From: an uncultured Lachnospiraceae bacterium
Lineage (GTDB): Bacteria; Bacillota; Clostridia; Lachnospirales; Lachnospiraceae
NCBI GenBank assembly: GCA_946537305.1
Contig: CAMNFR010000009.1
Location: forward strand, 1-62,211
Direction: 5' to 3'
DNA: 62,211 nucleotides
Position 1 is the first letter of the stretch; each line of letters begins with the position of its first letter. Shown piece by piece: positions 7,752-15,796 of the stretch. The notes beneath the pieces were generated by a model. The model saw nothing but the letters and a program-made list of their open reading frames with translations, did no database searches and had not been told where the DNA came from. The translations under genes were made by a program, and so were the position numbers.

Positions 7752-8489
7752 TTAATTACCTCCCTGCAGTTTCTGACAGGCATTGACGGCGGAGGGGGTC
7801 CCCAGAAGACCGGGAAGGATATCCTCTCTGCTGCCCTGCTCACGGATCTGGCCGTTCGCCAGCACAATGATCTCATCCGCAATATTCAAAATGCGCTCCT
7901 GATGAGAGATCACCATGATGGAGCTCTTATGGATCTTCTTCTGCATCCGCTCAAAGACCTCGATCAGGTTCTGGAAGCTCCACAGATCAATTCCGGCTTC
8001 TGGCTCATCAAAAACCGAAAGCTTGGTGCCGCGCGCCAGTACTGTTGCGATCTCGATTCGCTTCAGCTCGCCGCCGGAAAGGCTGGCGTTGACCTCGCGG
8101 TTAATATAATCTCTGGCGCAAAGCCCGACCTCAGAAAGATACTGGCAGGCATCCGCCGGGGAAAGACGTTTTCCGGAAGCGATGCGGATCAGATCCAGCA
8201 CCTGAATGCCCTTAAAGCGCACCGGCTGCTGAAACGCAAAGCTGATGCCCGCTTTCGCGCGCTCCGTAATGGACATCTGCGTTATGTCCTCGCCGTCCAG
8301 CAGGATCTGCCCTTCCGTAGGCTTTTCAATGCCGGCGATCAGACGGGCCAGTGTAGATTTTCCACCTCCGTTGGGTCCGGTAATGACCACGAAACGCTCA
8401 TCCGGAATGACAACACTGATATCATGAATGATCTCCTTCTGGGAGGTCTCATCATTTACTTCGAAGGAAACATGTTTTAATTCGAGCAT
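7752..8489 (-). CDS. sufC: SufC-type ATPase of the minimal Fe-S assembly system
   Basis: Protein of 245 residues, the usual SufC length. Walker A is GPNGGGKST (about 38-46), the signature is LSGGELKR, Walker B leads to SVFDEPEAGID, and the H-loop is MVISHQERIL. EPEAGID in place of EPTSALD is typical of SufC. It powers Fe-S cluster assembly on the adjacent SufB-like subunit in the cytosol. The start has GGAGGAG upstream. A minus-strand promoter TTGACT/TATCAT with 16-nt spacing (8584-8611) lies in the 118-bp leader, which also holds a short CCTCT/AGAGG hairpin. Confidence 0.93.
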   Translation of the reverse strand: MLELKHVSFEVNDETSQKEIIHDISVVIPDERFVVITGPNGGGKSTLARLIAGIEKPTEGQILLDGEDITQMSITERAKAGISFAFQQPVRFKGIQVLDLIRIASGKRLSPADACQYLSEVGLCARDYINREVNASLSGGELKRIEIATVLARGTKLSVFDEPEAGIDLWSFQNLIEVFERMQKKIHKSSIMVISHQERILNIADEIIVLANGQIREQGSREDILPGLLGTPSAVNACQKLQGGN

Positions 8490-8583
8490 GAATCCTCTCC
8501 TCCTTTTATATAATGGTCCTCTGTTAGAGAGGTGTTTTTTAGTGGTCCCACGCCTTTTTTACAGATAGCGCAAAGCCTTTACT

Positions 8584-8611
8584 ATGATAACAGATATCCC
8601 TAAAAAGTCAA
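8584..8611 (-). promoter_or_regulatory. Promoter of sufCB
   Basis: On the minus strand TTGACT (8606-8611) is followed after 16 nt by TATCAT (8584-8589). It overlaps the end of the upstream phosphatase gene. Confidence 0.5.
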
Positions 8612-9150
8612 GGAAATGCATATCTTACGATCTCAGCATTATTCAGTGTATGGAACGCATACTCCTGGTTGCTCATGTTATAAAAATACGCATGGACCAT
8701 ACGGCCGATTCCATTATGCGCGACAAGAATATAGGTCTTTTCTTCCGATTCTTCTGCCAGTTCATCCAACAGGTTGAAGATTCGCTGTGCCAGCCGCAGC
8801 ATGGACTCTCCGCCGCCAAAATCCTGGGCGAATTGACTGCGGGCCTGTTTAAATTCATCCAGGTCCTTATTAGTGCCTTCAAACCTGCCAAAATTCTGTT
8901 CCGTCAGGCGAGGTTCTTCTCTCATGGGGATTCCGGTGATCTCTGAGATGTGCCTGGCTGTATCCACCGCTCGCTGTAACGGAGAATAAAGGATCTCATC
9001 GGCAGTGATGCCGGATGCCAGGATCTTCTCTCCCGTTTCCATAGCCTGTGCGTGTCCTTTTTCCGTGAGCGGAACGTCAGTAATCCCGCAGATTTTATGT
9101 TCCAGGTTCCATTCTGTCTGTCCGTGCCGGACAAAATAAATATGACCCAT
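8608..9150 (-). CDS. Histidine phosphatase family protein (phosphoglycerate-mutase-like)
   Basis: Protein of 180 residues. The catalytic RHG motif is in FVRHGQTEWN (residues 6-15, H9 phospho-acceptor), the second Arg in SPLQRAVDTA, the acid in RLTEQNFGRFEG, and the distal His in LVAHNGIGR. The short length fits cofactor-independent phosphatases of the CobC/GpmB type rather than glycolytic mutase. The substrate is unknown. It is divergent from the rubredoxin gene, and its end abuts the sufCB promoter. Confidence 0.88.
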   Translation of the reverse strand: MGHIYFVRHGQTEWNLEHKICGITDVPLTEKGHAQAMETGEKILASGITADEILYSPLQRAVDTARHISEITGIPMREEPRLTEQNFGRFEGTNKDLDEFKQARSQFAQDFGGGESMLRLAQRIFNLLDELAEESEEKTYILVAHNGIGRMVHAYFYNMSNQEYAFHTLNNAEIVRYAFP

Positions 9151-9174
9151 GATTTCGTACCTCTCTATTGTTCA

Positions 9175-9203
9175 TTGACGGCTTTTTGATAATATGCTAT
9201 GAT
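9175..9203 (+). promoter_or_regulatory. Promoter of the rubredoxin gene
   Basis: TTGACG (9175-9180), a 17-nt spacer and TATGAT (9198-9203). The leader to the start codon is about 90 nt. Confidence 0.6.
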
Positions 9204-9300
9204 TCATGCAAGAGCCAAAGGTTCTGAAAGGATTATCTGCCGGAGCGGCATGTGGGAATGATTTCCGCAGCCGATACGGGGAGGAAAGGAGCGTTCAACT

Positions 9301-9456
9301 ATGGTATACGTCTGTGATGCATGCGGCTGGGAATACGATGAAGAAGCCGGTTATCCGGAAGGCGGCATTGCCCCCGGCACCAAGTGGGAAGATGTACCGG
9401 AGGATTTCGAATGTCCTCTGTGCGGTGTAGGCAAAGATATGTTCAGCGAGCAGTAA
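9301..9456 (+). CDS. Rubredoxin
   Basis: Small protein of 51 residues. Two knuckles bind the single iron: CDAC at 5-8 and CPLC at 38-41, each followed by Gly, with the family hallmarks WEYDEEAGYPEGGI and GTKWEDVPEDFECP. Rubredoxin carries single electrons at low potential in the cytosol, in anaerobes often to oxygen- or peroxide-reducing enzymes. The ribosome-binding site is AAGGAG, 9 nt upstream. The gene is monocistronic between its own promoter and a terminator and is convergent with nrdG. Confidence 0.97.
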   Translation: MVYVCDACGWEYDEEAGYPEGGIAPGTKWEDVPEDFECPLCGVGKDMFSEQ

Positions 9457-9460
9457 AAGC

Positions 9461-9499
9461 GAGGGCCTGGAGATCTGATGATTTCCAGGCTCTTCTTTT
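9461..9499 (+). terminator. Terminator after rubredoxin
   Basis: An imperfect GCCTGGA/TCCAGGC stem is followed by TCTTCTTTT. It overlaps the 3' end of the convergent nrdG gene. Confidence 0.65.
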
Positions 9500-10019
9500 A
9501 ATACTCTCCCAGCCACCTTCCGCTTGTCTCCGGAACCGCTTTTCCTTCCCGCAGGCTTTCCGGCACATTCAGCACGCGTTGGTTGCAGCTTCCGCGAAAG
9601 TTTAGTTCCAGGCTGCGCTCTGCCTCCAGATAGGGCCCGTCGATCAGCACGTCCAGCTGTGCCAGAAGTTCTTTCTGCGCCTCGCTCCCGGCCATCAACT
9701 GTTCGATGGTATAACCGGTATAAGAAGCCACCTCATAGCCTTCCCGCTTCAGCATTTTCGCCAGTTCAGCAAAAGCAGACGCCTGTGCGAAGGGTTCTCC
9801 TCCGGAAAAGGTGACGCCCTTGCAGAGTGGATTGCTCTGTGCTATCTGCAGCAGCATATCCGTTGAAAAAGGCCTCCCGCCCTCAAAAGACCATGTCTCC
9901 GGGTTGTGGCACCCCGGGCAGTGATGCGGGCATCCCTGGCAGTAAAAGGTGGTGCGGATCCCCGGTCCGTCCACAATACTGTCCTCGGTGATCCCCGCCA
10001 TATAAATATCCGATGCCAT
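9498..10019 (-). CDS. nrdG: Anaerobic ribonucleotide reductase activating protein
   Basis: Protein of 173 residues of the radical-SAM superfamily. The CPHHCPGC cysteines (CxxxCxxC) in residues 29-43 bind the 4Fe-4S cluster that cleaves S-adenosylmethionine, and TFSGGEPF is the SAM-contacting GGE motif. It abstracts the glycine hydrogen of NrdD to make the radical form. It lies downstream of nrdD and the small glycyl-radical gene on the same strand, with a hairpin in between that may reduce its expression. Confidence 0.95.
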   Translation of the reverse strand: MASDIYMAGITEDSIVDGPGIRTTFYCQGCPHHCPGCHNPETWSFEGGRPFSTDMLLQIAQSNPLCKGVTFSGGEPFAQASAFAELAKMLKREGYEVASYTGYTIEQLMAGSEAQKELLAQLDVLIDGPYLEAERSLELNFRGSCNQRVLNVPESLREGKAVPETSGRWLGEY

Positions 10020-10065
10020 TATACATTTCTCCTTCTGTACGCGGTCAAAACGCGGATATATCTTT

Positions 10066-10102
10066 GAAAAAAGGATCCGGAAAACTCCCGAATCCTTTTT
10101 TC
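10066..10102 (-). terminator. Hairpin terminator between the nrdD tail gene and nrdG
   Basis: The stem AAAAAAGGAT/ATCCTTTTTT extends over CCGG, with T tracts on both strands. It probably acts as a partial terminator within the nrd operon. Confidence 0.7.
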
Positions 10103-10130
10103 ATCCCGTTTCAGATCAAAAACAGATCTA

Positions 10131-10286
10131 TTACATGGAAAGGCTGTGCTTTACGCGGTCTCTCTCCTCGCTTCTCTTGGCATCGTTCCATTTATCCATG
10201 GTGCCCACCAGATAACCGGTGATACGACGGATACGCTCAAAACCAACACCCTGTCCCAGCTTTTCGTTCAATGTTTTTTCGCTCAT
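10131..10286 (-). CDS. Detached glycyl-radical domain of class III ribonucleotide reductase
   Basis: A 51-residue gene between nrdD and nrdG, with AAGGAG 7 nt before its ATG. The segment RRITGYLVGT followed by WNDAKRSEERDRVKH matches the C-terminal glycyl-radical loop of full-length NrdD (RxxGYL...RVKH), with the radical Gly expected at residue 24. The large NrdD encoded just upstream ends without this motif, so the two proteins probably combine to give one active reductase, much as the YfiD spare part does for pyruvate formate-lyase. Annotation pipelines often label such peptides NrdD. Assignment rests on the motif and position. Confidence 0.85.
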   Translation of the reverse strand: MSEKTLNEKLGQGVGFERIRRITGYLVGTMDKWNDAKRSEERDRVKHSLSM

Positions 10287-10376
10287 GATTTTCTCCTTAT
10301 TGATTTCAGTAGATTTTATAATCAGTATTTTAAATTCTGTTTTTATATTCAGTGCTATTTTTCTTGCTGATCGAAA

Positions 10377-12662
10377 CTAGCGGATTCCCTGGAATGCAGG
10401 CATTTCCGGATACATCTTCTTCAGCTTAGCCACCATTTCGGGCGGAATGGACTGTCCCTCTCTTCTTCCGCAGCGAGGGCAAACATCTCCGATGACGCCT
10501 ACATATCCGCAGACCGGATCGCGGTCCACCGGGTGGTTGATGCTGCCGTAGCCTACGCCGCAGTCATGCATCCAACGCACGACCTGCTCGAACGCCTCAA
10601 CGTTGCGGGCGGTGTCGCCGTCCATTTCCACATAGCTGATGTGACCGGCGTTGCAGAGCGCATGATACGGGCCCTCCAGGCGGATCTTCTCGTACGCGGA
10701 AATCGGGAACCATACCGGAATATGGAAACTGTTCGTATAATATTCGCGGTCCGTGATGCCCTTCAGCTTACCGAAGCGCTGCTGATCCTGACGGATGAAT
10801 TTACCGGAAAGACCTTCCGCAGGCGTGGCCAGCAAGGTGAAGTTCATCTTCATCTCCTTGGACTTGCGGTCACAGAAGTCGCGCATATGCCCGATGATCT
10901 CCAGGCCCTTCTTCTGCGCCTCCTCGCTCTCGCCGTGATGCTTTCCGTACAGCGCGGTCAGCGTCTCCGCCAGACCGATAAATCCGATGGAAAGTGTTCC
11001 GTGTTTCAGCACCTCACGGATGGTGTCCGTCAGCGCCAGCTTATCGGAATCCAGCCAGATTCCCTGCCCCATCAGGAACGGGAAGTTGTATACATGCTTG
11101 CTGGCCTGGATCTCAAAGCGATCCAGCAGCTGCTGGCTGACCAGCTCCAGATAGTGATCCAGCTTGTCATAGAAAAGCTCTTCGTTACCGTCGCTCTCCA
11201 GCGCAAGACGCACCAGGTTGATGGAACTGAAGGACAAGTTGCCGCGGGAGTAAGAAATCTGCCGATCCGGGTCATAGACGTTGCCCATCACGCGTGTCCG
11301 GCAGCCCATGGTGGCGACTTCGGATTCAGGATGGCCGGGTTTGTAGTACTGCAGATTGTAAGGAGCATCCAGGAACACAAAGTTCGGGAACAGTCTCTTC
11401 GCGCTCACCTTGCAGCTGAGACGGAACAGATCGTAGTTCGGATCCTCCGGATTGTAATTGACCCCTTCCTTTACCTTAAAGATATGAATGGGGAAGATAC
11501 ATGTTTCACCATGACCCAGGCCTGCATCCAAGGCCTTCAGGATGTTGCGCATGGCCATACGCCCCTCGGGGGAGGTATCCGTTCCGTAGTTGATGGAGGA
11601 GAACGGAGTCTGCGCACCGGCACGGGAATGCATGGTGTTCAGGTTATGTACAAATCCCTCCATAGCCTGGAAGGTCTCGTGGTCTGTCAGCTTGAAGGAA
11701 CGTTTCCGCACGCGGCTCATCATGGCCGCCAGGTCATGACCGGCCAGCTCCGGGAAACGAGCGGCGATCTCATCCGCCACCGCTTCATCAAATCCGGGCT
11801 TGTTTTCCAGGCTCGCGGTCTCTCCCATGGTCCGCTCAGCCTCTGACAGTGCCTGCTCCACTGTCAGAATGGCGTCTTCCTTATCCGCAAGATCCTCCAC
11901 GATGTCCGTCAGGGTGTGGAGATAGGTGCGGTGATAGGTCTTGCCGACGCCCTCTGCCATGCCATAGTCAAAGTTCGGAATAGACTGACCGCCGTGCTGA
12001 TCGTTCTGATTCGACTGGATGGCGATGGCCGCCAGCGCCGCGTAACTCTGAATGCTCTGCGGCTCTCTCAGATAGCCGTGGCCCGTGGAAAAGCCACCGT
12101 GGAACAGCTTCAGAATATCGATCTGTGTACATGTGGTGGTCAGAGAATAAAAATCAAAGTCGTGGATATAGATATATCCTTCGCGGAAGGCCTTCGCATG
12201 CTCTGCCCGCAGCAGATACATTTCATTGTAAGCCTTGGCGCCGGCAGCACCGATCTGCAGCATGCTGCCCATGGCCGTGTTGCCGTCGATATTAGCATTG
12301 TCGCGCTTCAGATCGCTGGCCTTGGCATCCACCTGTGTGATCTCATCGATGGTATGCATCAGACTGGTGTTAGCCTCTCTGGCGCGTGTACGGTTGGCTC
12401 GATACAGAATATAGGCCTTGGCTGTGGCATTGAACCCATGGTTCATCAGCTGGGCTTCTACCGTATCCTGGATGGTCTCGATGCCGGGGGCATCTTCGGT
12501 AACATTCTTTTCCAGTGTTCTCTGCACCGCATTGGCTACCCGGGCAGCATCGGAGGCATCTCCCTCTCCGGTGGCTTCCATGGCCTTCAGGATCGCAGCC
12601 GCAATCTTATTCGCATCATACAGGACAACGCGTCCGTCCCTTTTGGTCACACTAAGAATCAT
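10377..12662 (-). CDS. nrdD: Anaerobic ribonucleoside-triphosphate reductase, main chain
   Basis: Protein of 761 residues reducing NTPs to dNTPs by glycyl-radical chemistry without oxygen. An ATP-cone lies at about 3-90 (KRDGRVVLYDANKI), followed by the ten-stranded barrel (YIHDFDFYSL, CHAGHISYVEMDGD-like region). The C-terminus has part of the zinc site (PVCGYVGVIGDVCPRCGR) but then runs to EMPAFQGIR and stops. The radical loop RxxGYL that should follow is missing and is found in the next gene (10131-10286). The start follows GGGGAA. Regulation by NrdR is indicated by paired boxes over the promoter. Confidence 0.96.
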   Translation of the reverse strand: MILSVTKRDGRVVLYDANKIAAAILKAMEATGEGDASDAARVANAVQRTLEKNVTEDAPGIETIQDTVEAQLMNHGFNATAKAYILYRANRTRAREANTSLMHTIDEITQVDAKASDLKRDNANIDGNTAMGSMLQIGAAGAKAYNEMYLLRAEHAKAFREGYIYIHDFDFYSLTTTCTQIDILKLFHGGFSTGHGYLREPQSIQSYAALAAIAIQSNQNDQHGGQSIPNFDYGMAEGVGKTYHRTYLHTLTDIVEDLADKEDAILTVEQALSEAERTMGETASLENKPGFDEAVADEIAARFPELAGHDLAAMMSRVRKRSFKLTDHETFQAMEGFVHNLNTMHSRAGAQTPFSSINYGTDTSPEGRMAMRNILKALDAGLGHGETCIFPIHIFKVKEGVNYNPEDPNYDLFRLSCKVSAKRLFPNFVFLDAPYNLQYYKPGHPESEVATMGCRTRVMGNVYDPDRQISYSRGNLSFSSINLVRLALESDGNEELFYDKLDHYLELVSQQLLDRFEIQASKHVYNFPFLMGQGIWLDSDKLALTDTIREVLKHGTLSIGFIGLAETLTALYGKHHGESEEAQKKGLEIIGHMRDFCDRKSKEMKMNFTLLATPAEGLSGKFIRQDQQRFGKLKGITDREYYTNSFHIPVWFPISAYEKIRLEGPYHALCNAGHISYVEMDGDTARNVEAFEQVVRWMHDCGVGYGSINHPVDRDPVCGYVGVIGDVCPRCGRREGQSIPPEMVAKLKKMYPEMPAFQGIR

Positions 12663-12741
12663 TTCTGAACATTCCCCTTCATACGTGAATTATTCGAACA
12701 TAACGGGCTGAACCCGGGGCAAAATCCGCGAATTCTCTAAA

Positions 12742-12757
12742 CCACTACATCTTGTGG
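12742..12757. promoter_or_regulatory. NrdR box 1
   Basis: CCACTACATCTTGTGG fits the NrdR palindrome (consensus ACACWATATATWGTGT). It lies downstream of the nrdD promoter, 31 bp centre to centre from box 2. Confidence 0.75.
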
Positions 12758-12772
12758 TCGTACAAGTCCGTG

Positions 12773-12788
12773 CAAAGTATATTTTGTA
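12773..12788. promoter_or_regulatory. NrdR box 2
   Basis: CAAAGTATATTTTGTA is a second NrdR-like palindrome covering the -10 region of the nrdD promoter. The 31-bp spacing (three turns) is the classic tandem arrangement. Confidence 0.75.
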
Positions 12789-12809
12789 CCCTGCACGCTG
12801 TTTTGTCAA
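12781..12809 (-). promoter_or_regulatory. nrdD promoter
   Basis: On the minus strand a perfect TTGACA (12804-12809) is followed after 17 nt by CAAAAT (12781-12786) inside NrdR box 2. Confidence 0.55.
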
Positions 12810-12873
12810 GAGAAAAATTATATATTTTTCTTATACGATTATAGGCTGGTTTTTCTAATCTGTTTTTTTTCGC

Positions 12874-12902
12874 TTGTAACGCCTTTTTTCTTCGCTTATA
12901 AT
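12874..12902 (+). promoter_or_regulatory. Promoter before the small MATE-like frame
   Basis: TTGTAA, a 17-nt spacer, then a perfect TATAAT (12897-12902). Confidence 0.65.
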
Positions 12903-12960
12903 AGAGCAATATTCGCCGACCTTTCCCGTTGTATCGGCCGGCGTGGGAGGAATACATATT

Positions 12961-13161
12961 ATGTCTCAACCATCACAACATCAATCAGGGCACGCTGCAG
13001 AGGCATTGCTGTTCTCGGATAAAGAACTGATTCGGATGGCCGTTCCCTTTATTCTAAGTTTTGCCCTTTCGCAACTGCCTTTTTTCCTTGCCGTAATCTT
13101 TCCCTTCTTGCTGACGGTAGCAACTTCTGGATTGGAAGATTCGAATGACAGCTTGCGGTGA
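12961..13161 (+). pseudogene. Short frame, probable remnant of a MATE-type transporter
   Basis: A frame of 66 residues with a good ribosome-binding site (GGGAGGAA, about 8 nt) and a consensus promoter. Residues 16-40 (LLFSDKELIRMAVPFILSF) look like the very N-terminus of MATE exporters, which begin with an FSNKxL stretch before the first membrane helix. The rest is one hydrophobic segment and an unrelated polar end. No continuation of a MATE protein is visible downstream before the terminator at 13230. An intact small membrane protein is possible. Confidence 0.45.
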
Positions 13162-13229
13162 TTCTTTACCCTTTTTGAGGAGTACTCTTTCTTCTGAGAT
13201 GCCTTGATCTTATTTTTGGACTATACATA

Positions 13230-13276
13230 AAGAAAAGAGCTCCGTTCATTTTAACGGAACTCTTTCTTTGTTTTTT
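13230..13276. terminator. Bidirectional terminator
   Basis: A long stem AAAGAAAAGAGCTCCGTT/AACGGAACTCTTTCTTT with T tracts on both sides. It ends the small plus-strand frame and the minus-strand tmRNA. Confidence 0.85.
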
Positions 13277-13305
13277 CGGAGTATGGAAACAATGTACATG
13301 TTAAA

Positions 13306-13652
13306 TGGAGCTGAGGGGAGTCGAACCCCTGTCCGAAAACCCATCCATCCCGGTATCTCCCATCACAGTCGCCGTTTATTCATTCCCTCCGGCAATCGCC
13401 CGGTGACCGGCCATCGCCTTTAGTAGCTTCATAAGTTCTTTATCCACCGCAAAGCTTAAGCGGACAAGTGCCTCACAGTTCATAGTGCCGGGAACACAGG
13501 CTGTGAGCAACCTGTGGCCGACAGCTGCCTAATTAGGCAGCGTACGCGAAATTATCTTCTGCGTTTATATTTAAGTTCCGTTTTTTTACGTGGCCACGGT
13601 CCACGGATGGCTGCCAAAACTTCAGAATCCCCGTCGAAACCAGTACAACCCC
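13306..13652 (-). ncRNA. ssrA: Transfer-messenger RNA (tmRNA)
   Basis: A 347-nt one-piece tmRNA that rescues stalled ribosomes. The 5' end GGGGTTG pairs with CAGCTCC near the 3' end. The T-arm GGGGTTCGACTCCCC is present, and the 5' region has the tmRNA sequence ACTGGTTTCGACGGGG. The tag reading frame at 13533-13562 encodes AEDNFAYAA followed by TAA and an 18-bp palindrome, GCTGCCTAATTAGGCAGC. The terminal CCA is not encoded. A tag ending in YAA-type residues targets products to ClpXP-like proteases. Confidence 0.97.
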
Positions 13653-13737
13653 GAATTGACATCTTTAATTTTACTTGTTTGCCGCTGAAAGTCAAGTGAA
13701 ATATGTGTGAAAACGAAGAGCGACATAGTGGCCGCTG

Positions 13738-14562
13738 TCAATGGAGGAAACCGGTCTCGCCCATCTTGACGGTCTTATTCCGCCCATGATAGTCACTGCC
13801 GGCAGTAATAAGGAGATCGTACTTTGCGGCTAACCCCAGCATCTCTTCCTGCATGTCCACCGTGAACTTGGAATAATATGCCTCCACACCCTTTAATCCG
13901 AAAGAGATCAGTTTCTGAAGCCTTTTCTCCATCTCCTCCCCGCGGATCATTTCTCTTCCGCTTCCGAACACAGGATGCGCAAGTACGGGAATTCCGCTGG
14001 AAGTGAGGATTCCCTGAATAGCTTCTTCCGGACGCAAATACTGGCTGCGATAGTGGATTTGGTTCACATACTTTTCGATGGCTTCGTCTTTTGTAGCTGC
14101 GTAGCCGCATTTCACCATAAGATTGCCAATATGCGGTTTCCCTGGATTGTCCATGGCCAGCAGCTGATCGATCTCCTCCTGCGGAAATACAATATTATAT
14201 TCCCTTGCCAGACATTCCAAACGCCCTCTCACCTTATTCATGCGGTACTGATGACCGGTCTCCACCAAATCATGGATCGCGTCTGCATCAGGCTGGTAAT
14301 CGTAGCCTAAAATATGATACTTTCCATCCTCATCCTTGCAGGAAAACTCCACACCGGTAATGAAAGCAGGATCATCCTCACGAAGCATCTGTAAGACAGC
14401 AAGACTTCCCTTTATGGCATCATGGTCTGTCACCGAAAACATTTTCAACCCGGTCTTTCGGATTTTTTCCAGAAGCTCCTCCGGTGTATCTGTTCCGTCA
14501 GAAACGGTAGTGTGCATGTGAAGATCCACATTTGATAGATCGTTTGAATGTAATGACAGCAT
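13738..14562 (-). CDS. PHP-domain phosphoesterase
   Basis: Protein of 274 residues starting at the ATG at 14562, which has AAAGGAGA upstream; a longer frame to 14682 runs through a terminator. The PHP metal site is clear: DLHMHTTVSDG near residue 14, SVTDHDAIKG, VEFSCK, HPVFGSG and SDYHGRNK at the end. Family members hydrolyse phosphates, for example 3',5'-nucleoside bisphosphate (RnmC/YciV type) or 5'-RNA ends. The length and motif set fit the YciV-like group. The exact substrate is not determinable. Confidence 0.88.
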   Translation of the reverse strand: MLSLHSNDLSNVDLHMHTTVSDGTDTPEELLEKIRKTGLKMFSVTDHDAIKGSLAVLQMLREDDPAFITGVEFSCKDEDGKYHILGYDYQPDADAIHDLVETGHQYRMNKVRGRLECLAREYNIVFPQEEIDQLLAMDNPGKPHIGNLMVKCGYAATKDEAIEKYVNQIHYRSQYLRPEEAIQGILTSSGIPVLAHPVFGSGREMIRGEEMEKRLQKLISFGLKGVEAYYSKFTVDMQEEMLGLAAKYDLLITAGSDYHGRNKTVKMGETGFLH

Positions 14563-14591
14563 AAAATCTCCTTTTTTTCGGAATTTAATCG

Positions 14592-14622
14592 TAAAAAAGC
14601 GCCTACAAAAGGCGCTTTTTTC
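14592..14622 (-). terminator. Terminator after the giant-protein operon
   Basis: AGCGCC/GGCGCT stem with a 7-nt loop and T tracts on both strands, lying between the flavodoxin-like gene and the PHP gene. Confidence 0.85.
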
Positions 14623-14635
14623 AGCCAGGTAAGCT

Positions 14636-15787
14636 TCAGGAATTAATCTCCTGCAGCAGTGTACGGTTGATAGAATCCGCAAAGCCTTCGGCTTTCTCGC
14701 GTATTCCCTCTACTCGCAGAATGCTCTCCGGGTCGTTGGCGGTCTCCGTGATGGAAAAATGCGGCGGCAATATGAGCGTTTTGTTCATGTTCAGGCCGCT
14801 GATCAGCTGCCGCACAAGAATATCTCCGCCGCTGTAACCGGAGACAACAATCCCATACAGATATTTATCCAAGGTCTGGCGGATCCGGTACAGGGATGTC
14901 AGACGGTTGACCAACGCTGTAAGGTTCGCGCTGAGAGCGTCGTTATAATTCGGGCACAGCATCACAATGGCGGTAGCTTCATCAAAGGCGGGCAGCACCT
15001 GCTGGGTGATCACACCGCCGTAATAACAGCTTCCTTTTTTACTGAAGTGCAGGCACATGGTATATGGACAACCTATACAGTCATGGATGGTGCCGTTCTG
15101 CAGGGATAATTCCTGTACCTCAATATTTGGGGATAGATGCTCCTTTACCATGTTCCACAGCAGAAGGGTGTTGGAGGTTTCCCGTACGCTTGCGTGCAGC
15201 GCCAGCAGACGCGGTCTTACAGAAACGGGGGCCGTAAAGCCGACCACTCTTTCTATAAGATCTCGTGCACTCCACAGATAGGCCTGCCATAATTCGTCTT
15301 CTGTCGGCGGCACGCGCCGGTCCTTCCCCTCCCCGCGCAGATTCAGTGCGGTCACGGTGAAATTCCGAAGAGAACCTGTTCCCTCCACCAGCGGACGTCC
15401 CGGGAATAAACACCCGGATGCATTGGCGGTCTGTACCACCATACGACCCATGGATTTCGTATATAGGTCGGAAGGTGCGTCCACGATCACGCCGCTCACA
15501 CATCCGGAAAAGAAATCCGGATCGCGGCGGATCTTCTGCATCATAAACACCCATTCCGGATTCAGGCCGACATCATCCAGCGAGATGGCAAAGATCACTG
15601 CTTTGTTCTTTACCGGTACCAGCTCGGAAGCGGTCTCAATGATCCTTGCAGCATCCCCGGTAATAACATCTTCCCCGGAATGGAAAATGACATTTTTTAC
15701 CGGTGTTTGGAATCCGGCATACGAGAGCACCTGATCCATCCGTCCGTCCCGCTCACTTCGGGGCCGAATCACAATGACTTCCCGCAA
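14636..15787 (-). CDS. Flavodoxin-like NAD(P)H-dependent reductase family protein
   Basis: Protein of 383 residues. The start appears to be TTG at 15787, with AAGGTGAT just upstream and no nearer ATG. The C-terminal half (about 195-380) resembles NADPH-dependent FMN reductases: LLALHASVRETSNT near 199-213 and the CIGCPYTMC cysteine segment in the flavodoxin-fold insertion seen in iron-sulfur flavoproteins. The N-terminal 190 residues also have alternating strands and may be a second, degenerate flavodoxin-like unit. It follows the LDH-like gene by 41 bp of tandem repeats and ends at a terminator. The partner and substrate are unknown. Confidence 0.65.
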   Translation of the reverse strand: MREVIVIRPRSERDGRMDQVLSYAGFQTPVKNVIFHSGEDVITGDAARIIETASELVPVKNKAVIFAISLDDVGLNPEWVFMMQKIRRDPDFFSGCVSGVIVDAPSDLYTKSMGRMVVQTANASGCLFPGRPLVEGTGSLRNFTVTALNLRGEGKDRRVPPTEDELWQAYLWSARDLIERVVGFTAPVSVRPRLLALHASVRETSNTLLLWNMVKEHLSPNIEVQELSLQNGTIHDCIGCPYTMCLHFSKKGSCYYGGVITQQVLPAFDEATAIVMLCPNYNDALSANLTALVNRLTSLYRIRQTLDKYLYGIVVSGYSGGDILVRQLISGLNMNKTLILPPHFSITETANDPESILRVEGIREKAEGFADSINRTLLQEINS

Positions 15788-15796
15788 ATAATCACC

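Noticed and set aside
10533-11846. 437-codon open frame on the plus strand inside nrdD
   Set aside because: Antisense to nrdD. No family motif, and composition mirrors the codons of nrdD.
13514-13699. 61-codon frame inside the tmRNA
   Set aside because: It lies antisense to ssrA. The only meaningful frame is the AEDNFAYAA tag on the minus strand.
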